Shown: positions 1 to 11,711 of the stretch, piece by piece
Layout: each line of letters starts with the position of its first letter
How positions within the stretch are numbered: the stretch's first letter is position 1
NCBI GenBank assembly: GCA_963565915.1
Contig: OY751494.1
Coordinates: 2,232,001-2,296,000 of the forward strand
Reading direction: 5' to 3'
DNA length: 64,000 nucleotides
DNA from: Entoloma clypeatum
Taxonomy: Eukaryota > Basidiomycota > Agaricomycetes > Agaricales > Entolomataceae
Translations under genes and position numbers: made by a program
Notes under the pieces: model-generated
The model's input: the letters and a program-made list of their open reading frames with translations, nothing else
What the model was told of the DNA's origin: nothing
Databases searched by the model: none

Positions 1-2488
1 CAAGGTCGTTGGACTCGCTGAACTCAGACCGAAGTCGGCGGAGGAAGTAAAGGAGATTGTTTTGCAGGGCAATCTGCGGAGGACTCAGAGCCCGACCCAC
101 GCGAACGAAACCAGCTCCCGATCGCATGCGGTGTTGCAAGTTCATGTGATGCAGGCACCTCGAACTGCAGCTCTGACCGAACAACGGACTATGGCGACCC
201 TCTCTATCATTGATCTCGCCGGGAGCGAGCGTGCTGCCGCCACCATGAATATGGGACAACGAATGGTTGAAGGTGCTAATATCAATAAGTCCCTTCTCGC
301 CCTTGGAAACTGTATAAACGCGCTCTGCGAAAGCGGTGGCGCAATTCGCCATGTGCCGTACAGAAACAGCAAGCTTACTCGTCTGCTCAAGTTCTCTTTG
401 GGTGGAAATTGCAAGACAGTCATGATTGTTTGCGTTGCCCCGACATCAAATCACTTCGATGACACACATAATACACTTGTTTACGCGGAGCGTGCGACGA
501 AGATAAAGACCAAGGTTGTTACTAGAAACGTTGTCAACGTTGATCGCCACGTCGGACAATACGTCGAAGCGATCAACAGACTGAATGCAGAGATCCTGGA
601 GCTCAAAGCGAGAATATCTGGAAAGAGGGATGCAGAGAACGAGATTGCTCGCCGGAAGAAAGTCGAGGCTAACGCAGAAGTCGAGCGCGCCAAGGATGAC
701 ATGAAGCTCAAGGTGGAGCAGACCAAGGCTACGATCGTCGATGGAGCTGTTTCCAATGGCACGATTGCAGTAGTGAAAGCCAAGCTGAACGCCATACGGT
801 CAAGGCTTGTTGAAATTGATGCAAAAGGGTCTTCCGGGTCTGGGAAACTTTCTGCCGATCTGGAGGCTGAGCGGGCATTGTTGCAAGCCCTTGCCACTCC
901 AGAAGAACAGGCCATCAAGTCAGGCTCTCCTTTGGTAACTCGGTCGCAGCGTGGATCGAACTCAAATGCTATGTTTGACGCCACCATGCGAGCTGTGTCA
1001 GAGCGGAAATCAGAGAAACTCGATGAGGTGAGCGTGACCAATGTCAAACTCGATGCAATGTGCAGGAGGGCAGAGATGGAGAGACTGAAGGCAGAAAGCG
1101 AACGCGACGTGATGCGTGATGCCGTTGAAAACATGGCTGGCGTGATGGTGAAATTGTTGGGAATGTTGGGAAGATGCACTATCATGGTTGGGGAGGCTGC
1201 AGGCATCCTAGGTTCTTCGTCTGAGAATGACGACGCACCTGGAGTGTCAGCAACGGTGAAAAAGGTAGCTAAATCGCTCAAGATGGTCAAGGAGAACAAC
1301 GATGAAGTATTCCAGAAATTGGTTGGAGCCTCGACAAAAACATATGCCACCACTCATGCCGCGGCTAATTTTTCGTCGTTGGACGGTTTAGGCGGTTATG
1401 GCACATCGTTCACACGGAGGATTAGCTCGGGTCCGGTTGTTCAGCAGGAGGCCAACACCAGCTCGTACTCCAGGCGAGCCTCATTTTCGGGTGCAAACTT
1501 ATCAGCACCAACGAGCTCCCGCCATCCACATCGATCACCCCGTAGATCTTTACGTTCTAGCATGGCGTCACAGCCATACAGAAGAGTATCCGACAAGGAG
1601 AAGAAGGCTCCCAAAGGAGCCAAGAACGTTCAATGGAGAGACGAGGCTGGACAGGGTGCTCTGGAAGATCTAGGTCCCAAGTTCCCACCAGTGGTCGTTT
1701 CAATCATCCCTGCGAGTCCAGACGTCAATACCAATACAGCGTCGTCGTCGTCGTCACCAACGGGACTCACGGTGCCTCCCAGATGTACATCGCTGGGCGG
1801 TTCCGAGAGTGACTGGGAGGATGAGAATGAGAAGACTGAAGATAGTGTCAATCTTAGTTTTTCCTCTGATATATCGTTGCTCTCATCTGCGTCTTCACGG
1901 CCATACGGCACCAAGCGACCTCGACCGAGCCGTTTAGATCCCAGTTTTCTCAAGGCGAGGACGCGAGCTTCGACGTTGGGGAGCCTCGTAGAAGACGATG
2001 AACCCGCAAGCCCCCAGAAACGCGGGCACAATCCTCTGTCCGACGTCAGCATGAACTACCTTGGCAATAGCCTGCATGTACCGAAGAATGGCGACCAAAT
2101 TTCCGGAAGTCCTGGTAAAAGAGGCCCCTCAACGCCGAGCAAGACTGGTGGGGTATCATCGGGCTCCGGCGGTCCATTAAAAACCGGCGGTATGAGGAGA
2201 AGGTCCAATATCGGGCCCATGCGTCTTGAGAAGGCGCGGAGAAGGTCAAGCTTGATACCACAGCTCTCACCAGCTGCGGCGGATGGAAGCGGGCCGCGAA
2301 GGGTCATGCTTGCTAGTCCTGCGAAGAGAACAAAGCGAGTTTCATTGAACAAGATGACTCTCGGTTCGCTGAAACTTCGACCACCTCCACAAGGACCTCG
2401 TGGATCTATCTCGATTATGGGTATGGATCCTAATACCAGTGCCGACTTGAGCTTTAACAGGGCATCGAAGAAAGCGACTTGGCGATGA
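1..2488 (+). CDS. KIP3: Kinesin-8 motor protein (Kip3-like), 5' partial
   Basis: Microtubule plus-end motor of the kinesin-8 family, which controls spindle and cytoplasmic microtubule length. The open frame runs in from the left edge (frame 2), so the start, P-loop and first half of the motor are outside the window. About 830 residues remain. Visible motor motifs are NETSSRSH (switch I), DLAGSE (switch II), INKSLLALGNCI and the HVPYRNSKLTRLL helix. The text after the motor (KTKVVTRNVVNVDRHVGQYVE) resembles the kinesin-8 neck. A coiled-coil stretch follows at about residues 180-270, then a long Ser/Pro/Arg-rich basic tail that could bind microtubules or importins. No intron is needed in this part. 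Family assignment rests on the neck and on overall motor similarity; kinesin itself is certain. Confidence 0.9.
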   Translation, partial: KVVGLAELRPKSAEEVKEIVLQGNLRRTQSPTHANETSSRSHAVLQVHVMQAPRTAALTEQRTMATLSIIDLAGSERAAATMNMGQRMVEGANINKSLLALGNCINALCESGGAIRHVPYRNSKLTRLLKFSLGGNCKTVMIVCVAPTSNHFDDTHNTLVYAERATKIKTKVVTRNVVNVDRHVGQYVEAINRLNAEILELKARISGKRDAENEIARRKKVEANAEVERAKDDMKLKVEQTKATIVDGAVSNGTIAVVKAKLNAIRSRLVEIDAKGSSGSGKLSADLEAERALLQALATPEEQAIKSGSPLVTRSQRGSNSNAMFDATMRAVSERKSEKLDEVSVTNVKLDAMCRRAEMERLKAESERDVMRDAVENMAGVMVKLLGMLGRCTIMVGEAAGILGSSSENDDAPGVSATVKKVAKSLKMVKENNDEVFQKLVGASTKTYATTHAAANFSSLDGLGGYGTSFTRRISSGPVVQQEANTSSYSRRASFSGANLSAPTSSRHPHRSPRRSLRSSMASQPYRRVSDKEKKAPKGAKNVQWRDEAGQGALEDLGPKFPPVVVSIIPASPDVNTNTASSSSSPTGLTVPPRCTSLGGSESDWEDENEKTEDSVNLSFSSDISLLSSASSRPYGTKRPRPSRLDPSFLKARTRASTLGSLVEDDEPASPQKRGHNPLSDVSMNYLGNSLHVPKNGDQISGSPGKRGPSTPSKTGGVSSGSGGPLKTGGMRRRSNIGPMRLEKARRRSSLIPQLSPAAADGSGPRRVMLASPAKRTKRVSLNKMTLGSLKLRPPPQGPRGSISIMGMDPNTSADLSFNRASKKATWR

Positions 2489-2827
2489 CCTGCTCACCAA
2501 TCTCTCCCGATCCTGCCTTCGCAGGGCCGCGTTTCATGATTATAGCCGAGGGTTGTGCCCTCAAAGTCTCTGTATCTGTTGTAGTGAATGGTCAAACCCT
2601 ATTGTTATAAACTTGCACGTTGTTCCTTGATATGAATACTCCTATTTTAGCCCACAGTGTTCCTAAACGCCTATGCCCTGTTTCCATTGCATTCTTGTTT
2701 TGTATATCCGTCCTCTTTAGGAGCCATGTACTTGTCATCTTCATCCCAATAAACTACTGTCTTGTCCTCAGGAGCCTTGAATGGACAGATGCATACACCT
2801 TTCAAGATAAACTGAACATTATAGTAG
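2489..2827. other. Convergent 3' intergenic region, KIP3 and EMP24
   Basis: 339 bp between two stop codons. An AATAAA on the plus strand at 2748-2753 is a possible poly(A) signal for the kinesin gene. I see no gene. Confidence 0.5.
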
Positions 2828-3680
2828 CTAGATCACACGCTTAACCTCGAAGAAGGACTGGTGAACGTAACTCTCAGTATGGACCGCAAAACATTTATGA
2901 AGGATTGTTACGCACTTTTAGGTAGTATATCTGCCATGCAACGACCGAGAAAAGTACCAGAGCCTGTAGGATAGACCACAATTTCACTCGAGAATTCGTG
3001 GATTCCGCAGTATTGCGATGCGTCCGCTCCCTTACTACAATATATTCTTGCTCGTCCTTTACCGCGGTCAACCCGTTTGCGAGCGCACGTATTTCGCGCT
3101 CAATGGGGGCAACAACATCTGTTTACTGTTAGTAATTGTTGGCGCCATGGTACAAGACCCTTGCCGTCGCCCTGGACATAGATAACTCCGTGTACGTTGA
3201 AGCTGCATGATTGACATGGGTGAATGAATTGACAGGGTCTGGGCAAGTACCGACCTGACCATCTTGTCCGTAACAGCGCTCATTTGATTTGAAAAGCAAA
3301 GCTCATGTCGCCCATCGTTCTCGGCAGTGACCGAGAGAGACCCAGTTGACTGTCGAATTTGTTTTCCGAGAACACGGCCGTCGGGGTCTGTGAGCTAAGA
3401 AGGGTATCAATGACGGCATAACCTTGGTGTAATGATCGTCGCGCACCCAGAAATCAATGTCTAGGTGACCACCACCTCCTACTTGGTACGTCACGGTCAT
3501 CTGTGCAGTCAGTCTGATCAAAGCGTCTGTCCCCGGTGGTGAATGTCATACTTTGTCATGTATATGAAGGTCTTCGAAAAAACATTCCTTGTGACCAGCA
3601 GCAACCTCTATAAGATGCGGGGATACGAAAGGAAGCAGGAGGACAAAGATGGGGACCCATGCAATGAGCAACCTCGACAT
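2828..3680 (-). CDS. EMP24: p24 family cargo receptor Emp24 (TMED2-like)
   Basis: Type I membrane protein of COPII/COPI vesicles that sorts cargo between ER and Golgi. Six exons join in frame: 3680-3552, 3500-3447, 3394-3255, 3202-3159, 3118-2916 and 2857-2828, giving exactly 199 codons plus stop, close to the family length. In order there is an N-terminal signal peptide (MSRLLIAWVPIFVLLLPFV), a GOLD domain with ECFFED and TYQVGGGGHLDIDFW, CFSNQMS, NVHGVIYV, a coiled coil with RTHRNTAESTNSRVK, one membrane span and a short tail ending SFFEVKRVI. The FF pair in the tail fits COPII binding. All introns are 45-60 bp GT-AG. The gene is divergent from the RanBP1 gene with 129 bp between start codons. 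Confidence 0.92.
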
Positions 3681-3809
3681 GAGTGGAGAGAGTCAAGTAT
3701 TTTCGGATCGGGGTCCGGACTATCCGTATCCGGGGTCCTGGCACGTCCCTTTGAGCTTTTTTCATCTTCAATTCACTCATTATCCATCCACATCCAGATC
3801 TCCACAATC

Positions 3810-4655
3810 ATGGCCGAAAATACGGACGCTCTTGCCCCCCGAGTACGTGAATTCACCATAACCCACTGACCTTTATTGCATCATCTTCCGATCATCACTG
3901 ATTTTATCCTTCTTTCCACAACAACAGTACGAGGAAGTTGCTGATCCTCAGTTTGAGCCAGTCATCAAACTCACTGAACAAGTCGAGACCAAAACGCACG
4001 AAGAGGATGAGGATGTCCTCTTCAAGATGTGCGTCAATCTTCAGTCTCCACGATCGCAATCCCATCAGCACCGTTGACTTTGCAATTCGACTCTTCTGAT
4101 AAAATCCAGGCGCGCCAAGTTGTTCAGGTTCGACGCGACAGCTAACGAGTGGAAAGAACGCGGAACAGGCGATGTCCGCCTGCTCTCACATAAAGAAACC
4201 AAGAAAGTTCGAGTAGTCATGCGGCGCGACAAGACTTTAAAGGTCTGCGCGAACCACGTCAGTAAGTCAACCCCTTCCGATCTATGCCATTTGCATGTCA
4301 TATTAACATCAACAAGTTACATCGGATATGCGGCTACAGCCAAACATCGGTTCCGATAGGAGCTGGGTCTGGAAAGTCGCAGCGGACTATTCTGAAAATC
4401 CGCCAACTGCAGAAACACTCGCGATCCGTTTTGCTAACTCTGACAGTAAGTTGGTTCTTTTGTCTTCATCTCTGTGGACTCGATACAAACTAAAACATGA
4501 TAGACGCTGCCCAATTCAAGACAGCCTTCGAAGAGGCACAGACAAACAATGCTGGACTGAGTGGATCCGGCCCTGGAGAGAAGGACACGGAGGCGAAGAC
4601 CGAGGAAACCGCTCCAGAAAATGATACCACGGAAACCAAATCTGAGAAGGACTAG
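3810..4655 (+). CDS. YRB1: Ran-binding protein 1 (RanBP1/Yrb1)
   Basis: Co-factor of RanGAP that stimulates Ran-GTP hydrolysis and releases Ran from exportin and importin complexes in the cytoplasm. About 200 residues with a single RanBD1 domain. Visible blocks are [87 protein letters not shown] and [20 protein letters not shown]. The C-terminus is acidic ([16 protein letters not shown]). The first coding exon ends after codon 11 and four introns of about 50-90 bp interrupt the gene. The start was chosen as the first ATG before the first exon ([11 protein letters not shown]). Short length and the absence of FG repeats argue against a RanBP2/Nup-type protein. Confidence 0.93.
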
Positions 4656-4850
4656 ACAAACACATGACTTCGCACCTCTTGTACATGGGACTCCCGTATC
4701 GTGGATAACTTACTTTTATCAAATTTTACTGAAATTTTTCATATCCTTCCCCGAGGTTCTGAAGCACAAGATACATGATATATGAGAATACATATATTCA
4801 CTACGTATCGTGCATCATACACGTCAACAGAGATATCGCACAACTAAGCA

Positions 4851-7159
4851 TCAAGGAGTCCTTGCATGATTCCTTCCCTCTTCTGTTGCCCATGCCTCCC
4901 AGAATGCAACACCATCGCCTTTCTTCCAGTATTGGGGGGGTTTCTCTCCCCGCACGACCTCGGCCGTGATAAGAACGTGACGGATGTCAGAACCCCTGGG
5001 CCAAAGAGGGCTGTTAAACCAAAGGGGCTTGATACAGGAACATTGTTACGCACGGGACTTCGTACATCGGCTCGAGCAATAAAGCCTCCTGCAACGATTG
5101 ATGTTGGGACGTCAATGGTATCAGCTAACTGATATCACCCACCATGATTCCTCGTAGTCCTCTGGCACCCCCACCTCTCTCTGAGGCTTTGAGGCATATT
5201 TCATCTAATGCCGCACCGGTGAACCGAATATCCACACCAGAATATCCAAAGAGTGATTGATATTGTGACATCAGCGAGCCTTTGACTTCCGTCAAAATTC
5301 GTCGAAGGTCGCAGACTGTAAGCGGTGCAAGTGTGGTCACTGAGGGTAAACGGGAAACAAATTCTGGGATAAATCTGATAGGACAAAGACGGATCAGCGA
5401 CGACGGGCACAAGAAGGATGATATCCTACCCGTATTTGACAAGATCTAAGAGTATGAATGAGTGGGATGGAGTTTGAGCAAAACTTTGACACCCACCAGA
5501 CGTTTCCACAAGGTCTAGGACATTCCGTGCGGTTTTCCGATTGGGCGTAAAGAATGGAACAGAATCACCATCTTCTGGCGTAGGTAATGTGGCTGTAAAA
5601 CCGATGGACTACAGTCGCGAGTCAGATACTCTAAGGTTGAGTAGGGATATCATGGCTTACACCCTTGGCGACGCGTTGCTTTATGACATTGTCCAATCCG
5701 ACGAAAGCACCACTCAGGATGAACAGTACATTTGAGGTATCAATATAGTAAGTTTCTGGTTTGGCTGATTTTGCAGGACATGTGAGCATGCAGGATTGGA
5801 CGGCACAAGACCCTCATACCGGCAGCCGTTTGAGGTGCACGATGTCCGCTGCGTGGGTGACCAGAACCTCCGAGGGGAGGATGTTCGATAGAAGGCCCAC
5901 CCTTCGCCTGGACGCTTACAACGGAGCCTTCCATCATCCGGAGAAGAGCCTGTTGGACCCCTTCGCCTCCGACATCACGGGAGCTTTCCAGGCCTCCGGC
6001 TGACTTTTTCGCTATCTTATCTACCTCGTCTATATATACGATGCCCATGCTGTAGATAAAAGATATTAGTTCTGCCTATGACGGTGAGCAGCACCGAGAA
6101 CAGAGGAAAACCTTGCTCGTATTGGATTCCAATTGGCGGCCTGAAGCTAAATTGGAATGAGTAAAACAGTCCCCAACTGTTTTTGAATCTCACCAATCGT
6201 TGAATGGCCATATCCACATCCTCACCAACATCTAAGTATTGATAAAATCAAGTCAATACCACGACGATTTCTGATAAGACTGACATCCGGCCTAAGTGAA
6301 GATTAGGCGCTACTTCGTGAGTACACTCGTCCTAGCTTGCCTGTGTGAAGGAAGTAGCATCGCTAACGGAGAAAGGGACATCAAGGACCTTGGCGAGAGT
6401 CCGTGCCAGCAACGTTTTACCTTGTTTGAAATACCAGTGAAAACGTATCAGTAACTTGTCTAGCGACACGCACCAGACCCTGTTGGACCTCTATTTCGAT
6501 GGTGAGTTTGAATTGGCCTAGTTGTAATTTCCTGCCTACATCACGAGAACATTACTCTTCTCGAAAAGCGGTAGATGAGGACGAGGGAGGGTTGATGTTG
6601 GTATACGCGGCTTGCGGAGGGGGCGGACTTGAGCCGTGGAAACGCCTTCATCTGATGGCGCTTGGCTGGGGTTAGGCAATGCATTTGATTCAAGATAGAC
6701 CGAAAGATCCACATTCGCTAGCATGGGGGCCATAGGCAGCCTCGAGCTCGGCCTCTTCCGCCTCTAAGTAGGCCATATTTGCTCGCACCCGGTTGTAGTG
6801 GTTGAACACGCTTTAACACTAATGTTTTTGTTTTCGAACAGATTGGAGATATGGAAAACGCTTACGCCACCGATAGCACTTTCTTCGCGTTCTCTTGTCC
6901 GATGATAAATTCATTCAGATAATCGACGAGCTGAGATGGGTTCATGTCAGGTCGGGAAAGAACTCTGAGATGGCGAAAGGACCTGTCTTGGGGTAGCTAA
7001 TCCGAAGCTGGGTGGCTTGCGCGGTATTTCTTGTTTGCCATTCTGTGAGGACGATTCTTGGATCGGGAGGGTTCGGAGGGTTCGATGGGGGACACGGGGC
7101 CAGATATGTCGAAAAGGCGATGGAGAAAATCGGCGCCAGGTGATGGACATCAAGAGCAA
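4851..7159 (-). CDS. MCX1: Mitochondrial ClpX-type AAA+ ATPase (Mcx1)
   Basis: Mitochondrial matrix unfoldase of the ClpX family. The N-terminus ([20 protein letters not shown]...) is Arg-rich and lacks acidic residues, as expected for a presequence; a second in-frame ATG lies at 7150. The first intron joins TPRQ to [20 protein letters not shown]. Walker A GPTGSGKT is assembled across an intron near 6450, with [14 protein letters not shown] following; Walker B is [13 protein letters not shown] near 6040, and sensor region [10 protein letters not shown] near 5400. The C-terminal sequence contains [19 protein letters not shown] and ARGLRGIM, followed after splicing by [20 protein letters not shown]. 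Terminal exons were placed by splice sites and family resemblance. The Cys4 zinc-binding N-domain of bacterial ClpX is absent, as I recall for fungal Mcx1. Divergent from cactin with 70 bp between starts. Confidence 0.9.
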
Positions 7160-7229
7160 TGCTTTGACGCCAGGAGGCGGTCCAATGTCACGCGTGTCAC
7201 AACTTCAAGTTGAACGCACATCGTCGGTG

Positions 7230-9697
7230 ATGGCTAGAAGCTCTCGTTCTCGTTCGCCTCACAGAAGGCACAATGACCGCCACCGCGAAGCGTCACTGGA
7301 TGTACGCTCATCAAGAGGGGGAAAGGAGTCCTCGAGGCGGGATGGTGACAAGTATGCTTCACACAAGCATCACCGTAGCAGAAGTCAAGAAGAAGAAGGT
7401 TCTTCCCATCGCAAACGAGATCACAGTCGGAGTAGGGATGCAGACCGCAGCGATAAAAAGTACGTTGACCGATATCACACATCATAGCAACCCATATCAA
7501 CATTGTCAGGCGCAAGCGCGACAAGTCTGAAGAACGGAAGGCTCGAAAAGCTGAGAGGAAACGCATAAAGGAAGAGGAAGAGTCCCGCCAAGTTGCAGAA
7601 CTCAGCGTTTACAGCGCCACGGACAATCCGTTCCACGACGTCAACCTGGGCCAACAGTTCCGTTGGCATAAGAAGAATGAAAAAGAACGGAAAGCGGGAA
7701 TGTCTCTGGCCGAGTCTCAGAGAAGGGATGCCGTACGCCGACAGGAGGCTAAAGAAGAGCTGGAACGGCTCAACAGGCGACGCGCGGAAAGAGAAGTTGA
7801 ACAGAGGCTTCGTGAGGAGGAGGAGATGAGAATACAACGTCTACAGGAGTCTGCCCAAATGTCGGATTGGTTGTCAAAAGAAGGCGGTTTCCAATTGGTA
7901 CAGGAGAGAAGGAGAGCTGCAATCCGTATCAAGGAGAAGCGCGCCAAGGCTATCGACTTCCTAGCCCTCAACCTCAAATATGTCAACCCACCCAGTGACG
8001 AGGAAGAGAAAACGGAAGGAGACGATGCTGGTCTCGAGATTGACCTCGATGAGCCCTACAATATTCTTGACGTGCGTACATCACGCCTTCCACATTATGT
8101 ACTCCCTGACCCTTTGACAGAATCTTGCCAAGGAACAAATAGAAGAATTACATGACGATATTGAACGCTATCTGAGTCTGGAGGAATTCAAGACAAACAT
8201 CGATTTTTGGACGGTATGGCCCAAGTTAATTCTGCGACTCTTTTCACTCATCCTCCTCAGAATATGATGGTCGTATGCAATGACAAACTAGACGCAATAA
8301 ACAAGTCCAAGCGTATGGGAGTGGAAGCTGCCGCAGCTGTCGAAGCTGACATCGCCGCATTGCTATCGGGAAAAACTTACGAACAGCTTGATTCTCTCCT
8401 GAAACAAGTCCAGAAAAAGCTTACGAGCGGAGAGCCAGTGGATACTGACTACTGGGAGGGTCTACTTCAAAAGCTCCTGGTATGGATGGCAAAAGTGATA
8501 TGGTCGGTTCAACTTCCATCTCGAATTCGTCACTGACCTGCCGCCAAGGCCAAACTGAAAACTCTTCATGAAGTCGTTGTCCGCAATAGACTAGAGCAAC
8601 TTCGCAAGCGTCAACGTGATGAAGCTCTTCAGGCACAAGAAGAATTACTCGCTGGCGTTGCCCAGTCAGCGTCCAAGGCATGGGATCCTGAAGCAGTTCC
8701 TCAACTGGAAGTCCCTGAGCCAGAGGCAGTTCCATCAGAGGAAATTGAAGATTATGACAGAGCCATGAGCCCGATTTTGCTCGACATTACAAAGTTGCCG
8801 CCTGAGGAGCGCGACATTGATATTCTTACCGTAAAAGAAGTCTTGCGAGCCCTGGTATATTCATTCTCATATATATATAAACTCGACTAATTGATGCGCT
8901 TCTAGCTTGAGCAACGACGAGCTGTCATCGCTTCAAGATTTGTACCAAAGGCAGCCCAGCCACAGGTGCAAGCTCAAGAAGAGGCACCACCGAGCGGTGC
9001 AGACCTTGCTTCTGAAGCCTTATATAGGGCAGAAGCAGAAAGAGATCTTGATGAAGAAGAAGAACTGTTCAACCTTGAAGAGAATATCACCAACCCAACA
9101 ACGTATAACTGGGAGGACAAATATCGGCCCCGTAAACCGAGATACTTCAATCGTGTCCATACTGGATATGAGTGGAACAAGTACAACCAAACGCATTATG
9201 AGTGCGTCCCTCGGTCGTTCCTGGAAGTTTTGCATCTCATCGAATTCATAGCACCGACAATCCACCCCCGAAAGTTGTTCAAGGATACAAGGTTCTTGAG
9301 CATTGCACTAGGTCATATGATATCTTACTCACGCGACTTCCAGTTCAATATATTCTATCCTGATCTAATCGATAAAAGCAAGGCGCCGACGTATAAAATA
9401 ATTAAAGAACCAGGAAACGACGAGACTGTCCTGCTTTATTTCAGTGCGGGACCGCCTTATGAGGACATTGCTTTTCGTATTGTGAACCGAGAGTGGGAGT
9501 TCTCTCATAAGCGGTATGCCTTGTACTCCATATACACAAGAGTCAATGCTGAATTCCTTATTTCCAGTGGCTTCCGCAGTAGCTTTGATAGAGGATGTCT
9601 CTCCCTATGGTTTAATTTCAGACGAAGTGTAAGTATTTCACCTAGTCATAGAATCGTGGACGCTTATTTTTGTTTCTTCAAGTTTTATCGGAAGTAG
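7230..9697 (+). CDS. CACTIN: Cactin, spliceosome-associated protein
   Basis: Nuclear protein of late spliceosomes, conserved from fission yeast Cay1 to animals. The N-terminal ~80 residues are RS-rich (MARSSRSRSPHRRHNDRH), typical of splicing proteins. The middle is a charged helical region with NPFHDVNLGQQFRWHKK and SDWLSKEGGFQLVQERRRA. The C-terminal cactin domain reads TTYNWEDKYRPRKPRYFNRV, HTGYEWNKYNQTHYD, then after an intron TDNPPPKVVQGYK, FNIFYPDLIDKSKAPTYKI and AGPPYEDIAFRIVNREWEFS. It ends LWFNFRRSFYRK. At least seven short introns are needed. The ATG at 7230 precedes the RS block directly; an upstream in-frame stop could not be excluded by eye. Length about 700 residues. Confidence 0.92.
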
Positions 9698-10177
9698 TCT
9701 CATATTTCTCTTGCTGGCTTGGATTCCACCAGATGTAAAACCACGATTGAAAGATGTATCATTTTCTATTCAGCCAGATCTCATGTAATACTGGCTCCAT
9801 GGTACAACTCCTTCGATCGTGAAGCAGGCTCGATATTCGCTGAGTCCAAATTTCTGATCTGTCAAGGCTTTGTGCTTTGTGCCTCCCTACGAGTGAGGCC
9901 TTGAAATTTCACCTTTCCGGTATTGTTCCCCTTGCATCATTGTGTCCAGGAGTCCTGGCCTCGATTGTCCCCGCTTATGATCAGTCACATGGAATATTTC
10001 TGTCATTTCAAAACTCGGCCTCCACCACAGCTTGGACCTTTTGGCCATGGCTGGTCCACATTATGTATATTTTATGGCCCGTCAAAAAGAATGGGTTAGA
10101 CTGACTCTTGATTCAGGGGTTCGCTTTACCTCATATAAGGCCTGTCTGTCGTTCAGACGCCTCAATCACACAAGAGC
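9698..10177. promoter_or_regulatory. Intergenic region with TATA-like box before the cyclin-fold gene
   Basis: 480 bp with no supported gene. A TATAAG at 10134-10139 lies about 40 bp before the first possible ATG (10178) of the next gene. The rest shows no clear element. Confidence 0.4.
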
Positions 10178-11445
10178 ATGTCCTACCTTTCATGTTTCCG
10201 CCTCCCCTCCCGCCAGGCCCCAGAACCCGGCCTACAATCGCTCGCCCCATGCTTGATAGTTTTTGACAGTCGACCTCAATCCCAGGACATGTTGAGAAAG
10301 AGTGCGCACCGCTCTATCGGCCGACCGCCTTTTGTGAATGTCCAGAACATGGGCCCACTGGGGACCAGCGTCATACGCAATCTGTCCCAGGTCGGGCTCA
10401 TCAGTCGACAAGCGATCTTGTCTCCAGAAGTGCCACTCCCATTGGTGACAAGTCATGCTGTTCAAGCGCAGCCTCGTGTTCGTTTCGCGTCGTCCCAACA
10501 CCAGCCATCGTTCGCTCGCCCTGAAAAGCACCATCGTACTCCATACCCCTCTGAAGCAGACGGACGCGATAGTCAAGATATTTCGAGGAACAGAGACGTT
10601 CCATGTAAGCGACTCCGAGTGGGTCCCGTGGTAAACCACTCAAAAATCATCTCCAATTGCCCCCCATTTTCTGTGGCCTCCAAACCACCCATGCGTGCTA
10701 AATTCGAGCCCTATGCAGAATGGTTAACCAGCCATTTGTACGACATTGTCGCCAATTCTGCCTTCACGCAGTACTCGTGAGTGGCTCTCTTCCTTTTATA
10801 CACGCTATTTACCATCAGAAAGTGATTGGGCATTGCAGATGGAGAAGATCCTTGACATTCTCGATTACTATCGCCCAAAATCGGCGGTTATATTTCTGTC
10901 TCTCTACTACCTTTCACGTTTATTCCCTCGGGGGACTATGGCCAGCTATTGCTTCACCGGCGCGGCAGCGGTTGAACTCGTGGCTCGAATATTCCTTCTA
11001 GGACTGTTTCTTGCCGGAAGATGGCTTGATGACTTTTTCTATCATAAAAACAGTTCTTGGTATGCCCTGTCTCCTTCGTGGTCCTGTTTCCTAGATGAAC
11101 CAATCAATCCTCAGGAAACGCTTCTGCTCACTTCTTTGCGCCTCCGTCAACGAACTCCAGAAAGCTGCCCTGGTCGTCTTAGATTACAATCTTACCGTTT
11201 CCAATGACGAATGGGAGACTTGGATACAGGTCCTAGTCGATGCGAGGCCATCAAAAATATTCGCCAGAGCGGGGAGGGCCAATCTCGTCGCCGCGCTTTG
11301 CGATGTTCTTGCGGTCGCACGAAGCACCCACGGTGGGGAGACGTTTGGTGTCAAACAGTCTCCTTCGCTGAACCGACTTGATGACTTGCACTGCCGGATG
11401 CTTGAAGGTCTTTGTGACTTTGATGACGTCCTCAACCAAAGGTGA
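10178..11445 (+). CDS. Cyclin-fold protein, Pcl/Pho80-like (cyclin A of the pair)
   Basis: Likely cyclin N-terminal-domain protein that partners a CDK. Three exons: to 10776, 10823-11059 and 11115-11445. The first exon holds a basic, disordered N-terminus ending FEPYAEWLTSHLYDIV. The cyclin box follows with PKSAVIFLSLYYLSRLFPRG, VARIFLLGLFLAGRWLDDFF, YHKNSSWKRFCSLL and VNELQKAALVVLDYNLTVSN. The KWLDD-type motif (here RWLDDFF) and the NELxxLE-like helix are hallmarks of Pcl-type cyclins. A second, longer gene of the same fold lies at 16.6-19.1 kb on the other strand. The first intron acceptor (AAAG) is weak but keeps the frame. The start could be 10178 or 10289; only the latter half of exon 1 has support by similarity to the sister gene. 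Confidence 0.7.
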
Positions 11446-11711
11446 GGATGTATAGTGGCAAGGGATGTGGAAAACCGATCGCGTAGGGCTGGATTCGAGA
11501 CAAGTCCCAGTAGAGACGGGTCAAAGAAGAAAGATTCACTACCTCAAGCTCCAAGCTCCAATTCCACCGTAGTCACTAAGTAGATGGCAATACCTACAAA
11601 CTATATGTTTTTCTGGATATCCGTCATGTGACTAATTAATAAGATCGCGTCCCACCACTTTGGACCTGTACTATAACCATCACGATCACAAACCATACCG
11701 AATACCACAAT

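Noticed and set aside
481..1353. Long minus-strand frame of 290 codons opposite the kinesin tail
   Set aside because: It is the antisense shadow of the coiled-coil and tail of the kinesin gene; composition is biased to Ser/Ala/Thr and no family is suggested.
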